Assembly: GCA_009733775.1 (NCBI GenBank)
Contig: WOGZ01000027.1
Coordinates: 1 to 64,000 of the forward strand
From: Alectoria sarmentosa
Lineage: Eukaryota > Ascomycota > Lecanoromycetes > Lecanorales > Parmeliaceae
Length of the DNA stretch: 64,000 bases
Direction: 5' to 3'
Position 1 is the stretch's first letter; each line of letters starts with the position of its first letter. The position numbers and the translations under genes were made by a program. Shown here piece by piece: positions 46,784 to 57,546 of this stretch. The notes below the pieces were generated by a model. The model was not told the DNA's origin. It ran no database searches and was given only the letters and a program-made list of their open reading frames with translations.

Positions 46784-49561
46784 TCAGCGCACGCCTCTAC
46801 TATTTTGACTAGCTCTGCTTGGAGTTGCGCGACTTCTCTCGTCCTCTTCCAGAACATCGCTGAGTCGGGTAGGATGATGATGTCGTGGCAGAGCCTCCCA
46901 TCCTGCGCCGAACCCGCTCCCAGAGTAATCTGGTGCACTCGGTGCTTGACGGTCTGGGGCAGCAGGAGCACCAGAACCGTATTCGACGCCAGCGATTCCA
47001 GAGCCATAGCGTCGACCGTACATGTGCTCACGATCGAGCTGCTCCTGGACATCGTATTCATCGCTGTCCTCAGAGCCGGGTCCGCGACGACCGAGGATGG
47101 GATGACCGTTAGCGTCTCGTTGGATTTCACCGTTCTCATCAAGATCATAGTCCTCTTCGCTAAGAGTATCACCCACAGATGGGACGTACGAACGTTCGTC
47201 GCCTTCACTGACACGGGGCAGGCCTTGAATAGAGGTGAACTCAGGGCCATGGAGCGAGGTTCCCTCGTGTTGATAGAAAGAGGAGCTGCTGGCCTGTGTC
47301 GTCATGGGAGCAGATCCGTCAGGTCTATAATTGAGATAGGTACCCCCACTTGGCGCAGACGAAGCGGGCGTTGGTCTTGCCTGGGAATTAGATTGTTGTG
47401 AGCCTGAAGATGTTGCTGTTCGGGCTGCTTGAACAGCTGCTGTTGACGTGCTCGAGATCTGTTCGTGAGGCTGGGAAGTTGCGTTTGACTCTAATGGACG
47501 ATCCACTTCAGGGCGGACGCCCTGGGGAAGGTTGACACGGCCGCCTTCCGTGAACGGATCAGTGTCGGTCTCGGATCTGGCTGGGTCATATGTCGTGTAG
47601 CCAGGTTCATCATCCGTTGGACTTTCAATCTGTGCCGATTGTGAAGGAATGGCACCAGTACTAGGGCCTTCTCTGGTAGTTGTTCGATTCGTGCTCCCTC
47701 CTTGTACCATTGGCACAACGTGAACGCCGCCTACAGAAGTGGCCTGCCCCTTTTTCAACGATAGGGTGCGATCTCGCTCTTCTTGCTCTCTACGTCCCAG
47801 CTCCTCCCATGCTCGCCGGGCTTCCTCTTTCGCGATTGATAGTTCACGGTTCTTTTCCCTTACAAGAATCTCTGCAGTCTTTCTCTGAGATATAGCTGTA
47901 TCTCTTTCCTTCTGTATCCTCGAAAGGTCAGCATGGGCGTTGGTCGCAGCAGAACGCTCTTCTTGTATCCGCTGCTCGAATTTGCTTTGGTTTTCTCGTG
48001 AACGTTCTTGCTCGGCTCTAGTCTCAAAGAACCATCGTTGAAATTTGCGCTCCGAAGAAGCTCGAAGTCGCTGTAATTCGACAACAGCGTGAAACAAATT
48101 AGCTCCAGCAGCAGATAGGTCAGTTACCTGACGCGCCATTTGTTGATTTAGAGGCTCTCGATCTAGGTCATCTTTGTTCTGTTCTAGCCTATGAATCCAG
48201 AAGGAAGTCAGACCTTCCCAGTGAGAAGATAACGTTTCCCATCTTTCGAAGGCGTGGGGAAATGAGGATGTGGTGCTTCGTTGCTGAGAGCCGCTAGTCG
48301 AATCTTGGGCAGGCTGTGACTGGCCAGGTGGCGCTGTTCCACGATCCAATCGTGGCTGCGAAGTCCCTGCAGTTGCATTAATTGATGCATTTTTGTACTC
48401 TTTCTGACCACCGGTCGTTGCAGCTGTCGCAGAGTCCGTACGAAGCGTCTGTCTGGATTTCGCCTCAACAGGCCTTGGCTGTCCAGTCGAGAGGGTTGCC
48501 CTACGAGGTCTTGTCCTAGGCTGGGCAACACTATTCGCGCCTGCGCCATCGTCTGGGGCAATCGCGGATGGCTTTTCGGCTCGACCGTTGTTCGGCGCAT
48601 AGATTGCGGGCTGGGTTGTTGAAGGTATGTTTGCCCTAGTACTGCCACCGCTTCCTCGGTCTCCTGGCCTTCTCTCGCTTGTTTCTTGTGGTGTAGGTTC
48701 GACGGTAGATCTCCTAGCTGCTCCTACTGATCTCCGATAGCTTGTTCCCTCACCACTTTGGGCAACGCCAGCAGTGGCATTTATTCTATCTTGTTCCGGT
48801 TGTTGCTCCTTCTGGATTCGTCGTTGTTCCTCTTCGTCTTGATCTCTTTGCCGTCGTTCACTCTCGGTTTTCTTCCGGGCTTCGCGATCTCTGCGCTCTC
48901 TCAAGATGTCCGTCGGTGTACGAACACGATCACCACCGGCAAAAGGCACTGGTACAGCAGCGCGAGAGCCACCATTCTGTGTGCGCCCATTGCTCACCCC
49001 AGCAGCCAAGTCGGACATCGAAGCGTTCAACTCAACGTTGTCGGGTGTGAAGGGTTTGGGTGTCCACCGTGGACGTTTGTCTCCTTCGATTAAAGGGTGT
49101 GAACCTTCGGGATCAGCGCGGACGGCTTCGAGGGCGTACCGTATGGCGTTTGCAGTATGTTTCGAGATTCGGGTGGATCTTTTGGGCCAATAAGAAGAGA
49201 TGAGACTTTGTGTGGACGAAGCAGGGGTATTCGAATCCTCGAGGCTTTGGCTGTAAGTCCAATCACGGGGGTACAATGGGATTGCGGGTTTGGCCAATTG
49301 TGCTGTTGAGCTTTGAACTTCTTGCCCAATTGGGGCCCGACTGAGTGCTTCAAGCCTCGGAGTTCTTCTGAGGGTACGAGCGCTTCCTGATGAGCTCGAG
49401 GGCCGTGATTGAGATTGTTGAGATAGTGGTTGCTGACGCTGCTGGCGTTGCGATGATGGGTTGGTAGATTCGTGAATTTCGTAAGACTCGTCAGTCGTAG
49501 GTATGTTTGGTTGAGGCAGAGCAGCCAGTCGAGGTGTAGCTGCAGCAAGATTCAGAGACAA
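46784..49561 (-). CDS. Large disordered coiled-coil protein
   Basis: An uninterrupted 925-residue frame. Most of it is low complexity (Ser, Gln, Arg, Pro, Thr). The exception is a well-ordered central part, about residues 440-600: FERWETLSSHWEGLTSFWIHR, LEQNKDDLDREPLNQQMARQ, VTDLSAAGANLFHAVVELQRL and ERKFQRWFFETRAEQ. A coiled coil of Glu/Arg/Gln heptads then runs to about 600. Another charged helix covers residues 225-260. The central segment looks conserved and may be the functional unit. The C-terminus has repeated acidic motifs (SEEDYDLDENGE, GSEDSDEYD). I do not recognise a named family; no enzymatic motif is seen. Absence of introns over 2.8 kb fits the disordered composition. Confidence 0.75.
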   Translation of the reverse strand: MSLNLAAATPRLAALPQPNIPTTDESYEIHESTNPSSQRQQRQQPLSQQSQSRPSSSSGSARTLRRTPRLEALSRAPIGQEVQSSTAQLAKPAIPLYPRDWTYSQSLEDSNTPASSTQSLISSYWPKRSTRISKHTANAIRYALEAVRADPEGSHPLIEGDKRPRWTPKPFTPDNVELNASMSDLAAGVSNGRTQNGGSRAAVPVPFAGGDRVRTPTDILRERRDREARKKTESERRQRDQDEEEQRRIQKEQQPEQDRINATAGVAQSGEGTSYRRSVGAARRSTVEPTPQETSERRPGDRGSGGSTRANIPSTTQPAIYAPNNGRAEKPSAIAPDDGAGANSVAQPRTRPRRATLSTGQPRPVEAKSRQTLRTDSATAATTGGQKEYKNASINATAGTSQPRLDRGTAPPGQSQPAQDSTSGSQQRSTTSSFPHAFERWETLSSHWEGLTSFWIHRLEQNKDDLDREPLNQQMARQVTDLSAAGANLFHAVVELQRLRASSERKFQRWFFETRAEQERSRENQSKFEQRIQEERSAATNAHADLSRIQKERDTAISQRKTAEILVREKNRELSIAKEEARRAWEELGRREQEERDRTLSLKKGQATSVGGVHVVPMVQGGSTNRTTTREGPSTGAIPSQSAQIESPTDDEPGYTTYDPARSETDTDPFTEGGRVNLPQGVRPEVDRPLESNATSQPHEQISSTSTAAVQAARTATSSGSQQSNSQARPTPASSAPSGGTYLNYRPDGSAPMTTQASSSSFYQHEGTSLHGPEFTSIQGLPRVSEGDERSYVPSVGDTLSEEDYDLDENGEIQRDANGHPILGRRGPGSEDSDEYDVQEQLDREHMYGRRYGSGIAGVEYGSGAPAAPDRQAPSAPDYSGSGFGAGWEALPRHHHPTRLSDVLEEDERSRATPSRASQNSRGVR

Positions 49562-51081
49562 TTTGTGTATTTATCTTGAAGTCCTCGGGCTTTGCTGGTA
49601 GAGACGAGCTTCGGGAGCCTCGAGCTGTGTGGGCACAATACGGTCGCACGGGATATCTAGGAATTTGGAGACAATGGTCTGATCATGCGAATACTGCAGT
49701 TTGTTAGTGGGTCCAGAATAATGAAGGGAGATTTGGGCGTGGTGTTGAGATGGCTGGGGGGGGGGCTGGGAGAAAAGCGAGCGCGACGTACAAACACTCG
49801 AGGTAATTCAACTATGGGGAAGCTTACCGCTGAATCGGACTGAAGCTGCAGTCGCCCGTGGCGATTGTTTCGCATAGACAAAAGGAAATTCTCAGAGCTT
49901 CGTTTGTTTTGGTTTTTTTTCCGAAGAGTCTTGCAGGCCCGGTAAGCTGCTCACACACCCCTGTCGACCTCCACCCCGAAGGAGCCTGCTGAGGGCCGGA
50001 GACAGGGCGATGCTATGTGAAACTTCAGTACAAGTCTTAACAATCATTCCCGAGTGTTTAGGGGAACAATTGAGGCTTTCATCGACCGCAATGGCTCACT
50101 CAATCTCTGAAGCTCGAAGCTCGGAAGCTCAGCGCATCCCGGAAGAGTCAAGATGCATGCTCTTGGCGGTGTTTGCGCCGGAACAGCACGAGTTGCAGCG
50201 AGCTTCTCAGACCATTCAATTGGCCAAAATGATGAAGTGTTTGATGTCCAGTTTCTTCAAGAATACAGCCCTTGGTCATCATAGCTGGCGCACCTCCCAT
50301 ATCCACTTTTTGGAATGAATGCCAGCGCATTCGCTTAATCCAAGGCGATGGCTGGTTCTAGATTTAAGGCTGAGCTGGTCAAACGTACCAACGGTTTTGT
50401 CTTAACGGGTACACACGTTCTCCACAACTCATTCCATGACAAAGCGATTAATAGAATCCAATAAACAATAAGTAGGTCACAACCCAACATTGTTGTCGAC
50501 GGAGAGCTGCTCGAGTCAGGATCCAAGACATGATTATCCCGCAAAGTTTCTGGGGTGCATAGAGTAGATCTACCTAGCAGCACTCCCATAGATTCGATTT
50601 TACAATCGACTTCTTTTGATGTGGTTGAACAATGTCACAAGTCGTCTTACTTCTTTTCTACGTGATATATGGAGCTCTCACCATCATCGTTAGGCATGTT
50701 CTTCGTAATAGTCTCCGGGCTCTGGCCAAGATTGTTGGCCCAAAGTCAAGACTAACCCCCCCCCTTCCTTCGCCTCCATAGAAACATCGCATTCTAGTAT
50801 CATCCCCTTGAGATACCAGATCCAAGTCTAGTCATGATATCACAGCTTGGTAATTTCCGTCTGGGTAGCTTAGCTCCCTTGCTTTATGTAACCCATCATC
50901 CCCATGGGGTCTTTGGAATGCATTTATCAGCTTGGAGGGATCAATCCCTCAGGAGTGCTGGGAGGATCGCCGGAATTCTCATGTCTCTTTGATCTCTAAA
51001 AGCGCTTCGAATGGGTCTTGCTCTCATTTCTCTAGCTGTACTTATACAAACTGGCCTTTCACCTGTTTGCAACTCCAAGCA
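49562..51081. other. 1.5-kb divergent intergenic region
   Basis: Lies between the starts of the disordered-protein gene (minus) and the Zn2Cys6 gene (plus). Short frames only. The upstream frame from about 50,904 could be a leader or an unrecognised first exon of the Zn2Cys6 gene. Confidence 0.45.
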
Positions 51082-52275
51082 ATGCCCTGTCTTATCGTAC
51101 CTCGAAGTCAGGAGCCAATCCTGGCTTGCCCGAAACTTGACCCTCGGCGAGAGCCTTGCCTTCTTGCTGCAGAGCAAGGAAATGACTTGATACTCTCGTC
51201 ACCTAAGGCCACTCCATCCATTTGTACCGAACCTCACGAAGCCTGTCCGTCTACCTATTGCGTTCTGCTTCTGGTTGATCAGAAGATCGAGGCACGCCAG
51301 GCAAATCTGTCACCAATACAGCATCTGAACCCACTGGGGTCGTACCCTCCTGCCTTTAAGGACTGCAGCATTTCCGGCATGAAGCTCGCATGCTCTGATG
51401 AACCAATGCACAGAACGACTCCGCTGCGCCAAGTTTCATCAGCATCTGAGGATGATGATATGACAGTGATAAACTCAAGGTGTCCCTCGTCAAGAAGTAG
51501 CGGCGCTATTACACTTGTGAACGACCCTCTGAGTGACAACAGAGAGGTCAAGGCCCATTCCACAGCAACCGATGATCACAACCAACACAACATAGCACTG
51601 TCTCCGCGGACCGCAACCCAAAAATCATCTCCGAAGTCACCTGCCCTCAATTTTTTCAGCCTACGATCTTCGCGAGGGGCTATTGCAGACGCGCCAAGAA
51701 GACTCTGCGCTCTTTCAAAAAGCAAAACTGCCTCGCAGCCTCGACCCTCTGTTACTGGCTGGCAGATCTCCTCTCCCAAACCGATTGGCTCAAGTGCCAT
51801 TCCGGACATAGCAGGGTTACCACTGGAGCGCAAGCAAAGCAAGACAAAGTCCTGGCCGGGCCCATGCAGCCAGCTTCCACAATCGGACATTGCCAGCAGG
51901 CATAAGGCTACAACGAGGTCAAAGTCGCACGAATGCGACTTCACTTGTGCTGGTTGTAAAGAACACAAAGCAAGATGTGATGGCAGGATCTCCAGCTGCG
52001 AAAACTGCCTCACGAGGGGCGAGACTTGCATTTTCGGAATCTACAGTAGTAGTCTGCAACCTTTAAAAGAGCATGCGAAAGGAGAAGACGCGATAGACGA
52101 ACCGCACGCGGCGATAACGGAAGACGAGCATTCCCATTTTTCTGATTACAGTACGGACGAGGATGACCACGACGAGATGATACCATCGAACGTTCGACTC
52201 CCCAATTCTCTAGGCAGGCTAAGTCAGAAATCTAAAGCTAGGCTGTCCTTGAGCGGTTTGTTCTCTAGGTCTTGA
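51082..52275 (+). CDS. Zn(II)2Cys6 transcription factor
   Basis: 397 residues from the first in-frame ATG. The binuclear zinc cluster is CAGCKEHKARCDGRISSCEN continuing to CLTRGETC: spacing C-x2-C-x6-C-x6-C-x2-C-x6-C, all six cysteines present, near residues 288-315. Basic residues before the cluster (RHKATTRSKSHE) fit DNA binding. Unusually, the cluster is near the C-terminus, preceded by about 285 mostly disordered, Ser/Pro-rich residues and followed by an acidic stretch (STDEDDHDEM). No fungal-specific middle homology domain is present. The frame stays open upstream to 50932 without an ATG, so a spliced 5' exon is possible. Target genes unknown. Confidence 0.7.
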   Translation: MPCLIVPRSQEPILACPKLDPRREPCLLAAEQGNDLILSSPKATPSICTEPHEACPSTYCVLLLVDQKIEARQANLSPIQHLNPLGSYPPAFKDCSISGMKLACSDEPMHRTTPLRQVSSASEDDDMTVINSRCPSSRSSGAITLVNDPLSDNREVKAHSTATDDHNQHNIALSPRTATQKSSPKSPALNFFSLRSSRGAIADAPRRLCALSKSKTASQPRPSVTGWQISSPKPIGSSAIPDIAGLPLERKQSKTKSWPGPCSQLPQSDIASRHKATTRSKSHECDFTCAGCKEHKARCDGRISSCENCLTRGETCIFGIYSSSLQPLKEHAKGEDAIDEPHAAITEDEHSHFSDYSTDEDDHDEMIPSNVRLPNSLGRLSQKSKARLSLSGLFSRS

Positions 52276-52679
52276 AGAATATACGGCTTGAAGGTTGCCT
52301 GCCTCATGCAAACCGTCTTCAAGGGGTTCTTTCTCTTAGGAATCGAGTTTTTCGGTATCATTCAGGACCATGTCAGGATGGATGTTCTTTTGTACGACGG
52401 CATGCATTTGCACACCGAAGGCCGTTATGACCTGACGATTCTTAACGATTTTGTCCAGGCGTTGAAGGGCGCGCTTTGCCTGAGGCCTGTTGGTCTAGTA
52501 GACAGTTTCAGGTATTGAAATTTCGGCTCTTCCACCTTGGCTTTTCAGTATTCGTACATCTGTCGATCTCTAGGACCGGTCTTGCATTATGATTCCAAGC
52601 GCCGGAGACCTGGAGACTTTGGTAGCGAAGCAAGGAGTAAGCCTTCAACCTTGACGGCCATGGAAGATCTGATGTATGC
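52276..52679. other. Convergent intergenic region
   Basis: Lies between the 3' ends of the Zn2Cys6 gene and YAE1; no gene recognised. Confidence 0.5.
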
Positions 52680-53270
52680 TCAGCCCGCGTCCACTTTCCC
52701 ATTTCCCATCCTCCCGTCTTCCCATTCGCTTCCCTCAAACCTTCCCATCTTCACATCTGCAATCTTTATTTCCTGGTCTACTTTCTCTGCCCATCTCCTA
52801 ACAACCGGGTGCGCATCCACAACCTCCCGAAATATGACCTCCTCTTCCTTTCCCACTACTTCATACCTCCAAATCCCGTCTTCTCGCCACCACTCTCTCC
52901 CAAAGATCTTCTCAATGGCCAAATCCTCCCTTGCCTCTTTGACTAACTGCCCCGATGTTCTCCTCTTCTCGCCCTCCTGCGGATGAGCACTCCACAGCCC
53001 CTCTAAGACCCCAAGTATGTAGCCCACTTGCAGCCCGAATAGTGCCCCAAGAGAATATCCTTGGTCGAAACCGGGCTGTAAGGACCGTTCTTTGGAAGTG
53101 GAGATTCCGGCCCGATAGCCGGCTGTGGAGTGCGTGCTGCGGAGGCGCGGGATATCGGAAGGATCGGCTGTGGTGGGAGAGTTGGGGGGGGAGTCGGAAA
53201 AGATGTCCGAGAGGTGGTTGTTGGTGGGTGAGGAAGGAGAAGGTGGAGTGGAGGGAGGTGTAAGAGCCAT
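52680..53270 (-). CDS. YAE1: Yae1-domain protein
   Basis: A 196-residue single-exon protein. The Yae1/Lto1 deca-GX3 motif is clear at residues about 46-92: STAGYRAGISTSKERSLQPG, FDQGYSLGALFGLQVGYILG and VLEGL, with glycine every fourth residue. In yeast Yae1 pairs with Lto1 and links the cytosolic Fe-S targeting complex to the ABC protein Rli1. The N-terminal 45 residues are Ser/Pro-rich. The start is the first ATG, at 53270. Confidence 0.85.
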   Translation of the reverse strand: MALTPPSTPPSPSSPTNNHLSDIFSDSPPNSPTTADPSDIPRLRSTHSTAGYRAGISTSKERSLQPGFDQGYSLGALFGLQVGYILGVLEGLWSAHPQEGEKRRTSGQLVKEAREDLAIEKIFGREWWREDGIWRYEVVGKEEEVIFREVVDAHPVVRRWAEKVDQEIKIADVKMGRFEGSEWEDGRMGNGKVDAG

Positions 53271-53924
53271 AGAGTAGGTAGTAAGATAGTGGTGTAGTAC
53301 GAGTAGCTAGGTATCTTCTAAGAGTAGCGTAATGAAAGATTGGAGAGAGCGTTGCGAGTTGCGATGCAGGGATTTATCATAAGGTACTTAGCAAGCAAGC
53401 AAGGAAGGGAGCAAGGGTAAGACGGGAGGCCTAAAGAAAATAAAAGAAGATCCCCGCAATATCGCTCCCAGGCCAGAGACGAAATTCTGTTTCGTGCCTC
53501 CAAAACTGTTTTTCTCAATTGGACAGCTACTCAAACAATAGCGAAGCAAAAACAGCCCAGGGCTGCCGCAGTCAAGTCCGAGGCGGCGCTGTCAGGCAAC
53601 CCTTACACCCCATCGCTCTGAGTCTGCATGACCGAGGCGCCCAATGCGGACCATACCATTCCACTAGAGTACTGTAGAGGGACAACCGTGCCTGATCCCA
53701 GAAAGATGACTTTCCCCTACTCTACTCTACTTGCCTTCTTTCTGCTTTTCAGGCCCCAACAGGCGCTGACTCTCCAACACGTATCCCTTTTACGGCGTGA
53801 CAAAGGTTTAAGCTACTTCCAGTCAGCGTGTCCTCCATAAGCGTACCCCACCTTTTCATATTCTTCCTTTCTTGTCCATCCTACGTCTTCTTCCTCCAAA
53901 CCTCCGAGAGCTGTTGCGCTCACA
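53271..53924. other. Intergenic region
   Basis: Promoters of YAE1 (minus) and of the MIT-domain frame (plus). No further gene recognised. Confidence 0.5.
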
Positions 53925-54149
53925 ATGGCTTACTCCACTGATGACTCAAAGAAAGAGATGCTATCAGAAGCTCTCCACAAAGCCAACAACGCCGTCTTCT
54001 TTGACGACCGTGGAAACTATTTTGATGCTATTCGGGCTTACGGCGATTCTTGCGCCCTGTTGGGACAGGTGATGAGGAAGAACCTTGAGAGTGTGGATCG
54101 ACAGAAGGTTGAAGCCATCGTCAGTAGCGCCCTGAAGAGAAAAAGTTGA
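53925..54149 (+). pseudogene. Truncated MIT-domain gene
   Basis: A good start context (TCACAATGGC) opens a 74-residue frame. SEALHKANNAVFFDDRGNYF and DAIRAYGDSCALLGQVMRKN are the first two helices of an MIT (microtubule-interacting and trafficking) domain. Where relatives continue with a third helix (EAIRxTYxNRIxEL), this frame reads EAIVSSALKRKS and stops. Downstream frames (54157-54543 plus one, 54378-54632 in the same frame) have coding-like composition but frequent stops between them. This looks like a gene broken after its second helix; a short real peptide or an unrecognised intron is possible. Confidence 0.45.
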
Positions 54150-55107
54150 CCGTCTAATGAAATTTGACGTAGCGAACCACCTACATAAGGAGGATATACG
54201 AACTCCAAGGAAGCTTGGGCCCGATCTCGCCCAGATACTGAACGGCGATCGAACCTGCAGTTATCTCCAGCAGCCAAAAGCGTCTGCCTTTTCGAGGAAG
54301 CCCCCTCCAAAAGACCTCGCCTCCAACACTCATGCCCCAGGCCCAGACACAATCGCGCAGCCCATCGGCCCTTTTACTTGGGGTGGACCTATGCCTTTTG
54401 GGCCCAAATCAAAGTGCGTGGAGGAGGAGGAATCTCTCTTCAAGGAGGTCAAAGTCGGAAGCTTACCAGCGGAACGTCCTGGGCTAAGGTTCAGGAATTG
54501 GAAGCATTCAATGCTAAGGAGAGATGGTCAAACAGCCATTTGAAATTGGTGACTCAAATCGGAGCATCGGTTATTGGCAGTCAGGTTACTGAACACAGAT
54601 TCAGATGTTTTGCTTGCTCGTCGTTTCAGTGAAATGCCATAGGTCAGCTTTTTGAAGTTCGCAAAGGACTCGTGCAATGAGGAGGAGTCTAAGAGCATTG
54701 TCGATTGGCATGGAGTGGGACTTTGATTTCGTATCTGTAGTAGGAACTTTCTAGAGTGGAAGAACAGGTCTTGCTAAGGGACTTCGATTGAAACCTGGAC
54801 TTTGCTTAGAGCTTACGAGTACCAATGACACAATGCAACGGCCATAACTGCATCCTTTCAGTTCTGTAACATTTAGCCAGTTTTGGGAGACAGTGCCTGG
54901 CTTTTCAACACATCACAAGCATGGAACCCTAGCGTTACCGACAGCCTCGCTAATGTTAGAGTGATAGATTTTCCGCCTTCGTATACAGTCACGCATACTG
55001 CGCACAACATTGAATTTCCCAAAACTCACTCTTCACAGGGAATATCAAATCCTTGGCGATCCACATAGTACATCAACACTTTCCCGAGCCTGAAGGTAGC
55101 TGGAACC
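54150..55107. other. Intergenic, possible remains of the MIT-domain gene
   Basis: Open frames to about 54,630 could be decayed downstream sequence of the MIT gene. From 54,640 to 55,107 nothing is recognised. Confidence 0.4.
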
Positions 55108-57546
55108 ATGGCGTGTATCCACGGACTCTCACCTCGTGATTGTCAGCATCTCGGGTGTTCCACCTCCGGGGCAGCCATAGAGGAGAGCGATCCCTCCGCG
55201 TCGGGGACTAATTCCTCCAAGGAGTCTGATTCTTCTGAAGGGGACGAGTCGTCTGACGAGGTGGAGATTGTTGTTGATGATATGAGGTCGACGAATCTTG
55301 GAGGGCTTAGGCAGAAACTTGCTTCGAAGAAAGGTATGTAACCGCTGAAGTCGTTGAACGCGTCTGGAACTTTCCAGGAGCTCTGTGAATTTTTGCTGTT
55401 TCACTATCCTTTCATGCAAGAAGCCTAAGTTTATTTGCGAGTGCACTCCTTTGTTTGGAGAAGCATATATTCGCAATTCTGTCGCGCGTCTGACCTCAGG
55501 TTCTAATCATCTTCAGAATTCACATTCGCAGTTCCAAAATCGTTCAAAGCGAAAATGGCTGCCAAAGAGTGGGATTCTGATCGCGAGTATCATGAGAGTC
55601 TGGTGTCATCTACACGTTCCTCAGCTGCAGCTGACCCACAGCACAACGTCCATCGAGGAGAAATTCGAACCACGCCACTCTTCTCAGCGGATGTATTGGC
55701 ACATGTCAATGGGACAAAAAGCGCAGGCTTGACGACCTCTCAGGACCTGCCCCAGTATGGATTCCTTGGCAAAGTTCTGAACACATTCGGAGGCCATGAA
55801 CAACAGGAAACGGATGACCTTCTGACTCCAGACTCGGACACCTTTGGCATTGCGCCAAACTCCAATCCTCAGTCCTCCGCGACGAAGACGGGCGACAGCC
55901 GGCTGTTCGTCAACATGAATGCTCCATGGTCTGCGTTCGTTTGCGGTTCTCAAGGGAGCGGAAAGAGCCACACTCTTTCATGCATGCTTGAGGCCGCTCT
56001 GAAGCCTTCTAGGCTGGCGAAACTTCCAAGTCCCCTGGCAGGGATGGTCTTTCATTATGATAAGTTCACAGGATTCTCGGCAAGCCAAATCTGCGAGGCC
56101 GCATACCTCAGCTCCACAGGTATCCGGGTGACAGTCCTGGTATCGCCAAGCAATCTCCATCGAATGACGAGGGCCTATGAAAAAATACCAGGGCTGTCTT
56201 CTGATGCACCCAAGCCGGTAGTGGCGCCATTGCTGCTCGAAGAGAAGCACCTGAACGTCGAGCGCATGATGAAGCTGATGGCCATCGACGAGAAAGAAGG
56301 GAAGGTCTCCCTCTATATGGAGGTGAGTGAACTGGGAGCCATTTGGACGGAAACCATGTCAATTGTTTACCAAACTGACACTCGGACAGAGCGTATGCAG
56401 AATACTGCGGTCAATGGCCATGAAGAACCAGCATACCGCAGGTCTCAATTACAAGGAATTTAGAGACAGACTTCAATTGGAGAACTTCAACGACGGGCAA
56501 CGAGCAATGCTCTACACACGTCTTCAGCTTCTGGAGAGCTTCATGCTCCCGCCAGGAGTAGAAGGAAGCGGTTCGTCACTACAGGCCAGGCCCAAGTATG
56601 CAGACACGAAGAAAGGGAACGCGAAACAATTAGATTGGCACAACAAGGATGATGCACGAGAGAGGGCAAAGATTGCGAAAGCAGGCATCTGGTCTTTCCG
56701 ACCCGGTAGTCTAACTATTGTCGATTTGAGTTGTCCGTTCGTCGATGAGAGCGCGGCATGTGCTATGTTCAACATATGTCTTGCTCTCTTCCTAGAAGAT
56801 AGAAAAGAAGCTGGACGCATTGTGGCACTTGACGAGGCTCACAAAGTAAGGAAACTCCTCATCTGCCAAGCGAACGATGCGTGGCACTGACCCATTTAGT
56901 TCATGACTGGGACAGATTCCAGCTCAGCGTTCACCGAGTACGTACATTTCGGAGTAAATCCTTCCCGTTCGCTGGCCACATGCCATATTTTGGGAGCAGA
57001 AAGCTCCTTTATTCTCCAGAACTGCCCTTTCATTTACGTGAAACGTTATGTTTGGTTGTACGAAAGGGTCTTCCTGCTCTTGAAACTTGTCTCGTTCCTT
57101 GGCTTTTTACCCAAAAAGAGCGAAACTGACTCCAAAACCTGCGTAGGAGTCTCCTATCGGTGATCCGCCAGCAGCGGCATTTAGCCACACGAGTTATCAT
57201 CGCGACGCAAGAGCCAACGATATCCCCCAGCCTTCTGGACCTAAGCTCGATGACAATAGTGCACCGTTTTACGTCCCCCGCGTGGCTTGCAGCGCTCAAA
57301 TCCCACCTTGCCGGGGTGTCCAGCAAAGGCGAGGCGTCCAAACGAGGTGCGCAGGACATTTTCGAGCAGATTGTGCAACTCGATGCCGGTCAGGCATTGG
57401 TCTTCTCACCTTCAGCCATGCTAGGGGTGGATAAGCAGGATAATATTGGAAGTGCAAAAATGCTGAAGCTGGGGACGCAATATCTCAAGGTACGGGTTAG
57501 AATGAGAGAGTCGGCGGATGGAGGAAAGAGCATCCTCGCTACTTAG
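55108..57546 (+). CDS. HerA/FtsK-like P-loop ATPase
   Basis: Five exons (55108-55333, 55517-56322, 56390-56845, 56900-56937, 57147-57546; introns 183, 67, 54 and 209 bp) give 641 residues. The N-terminus MACIHGLSPRDCQHLGC has a Cys/His pattern (C-x-H-x7-C-x-H-x2-C) that could bind zinc. Walker A is CGSQGSGKSHT near residue 218. Walker B is RIVALDEAHKFM near 487; a segment TRVIIATQEPTISPSLLD follows, as in HerA/VirB4-type ATPases (sensor region), then HRFTSPAW. The family is widespread in filamentous fungi but I know no assigned role; nucleic-acid or protein translocation is an inference from the fold. The last junction restores GTDSSSAFTE|SLLSVIRQQRH. Confidence 0.75.
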
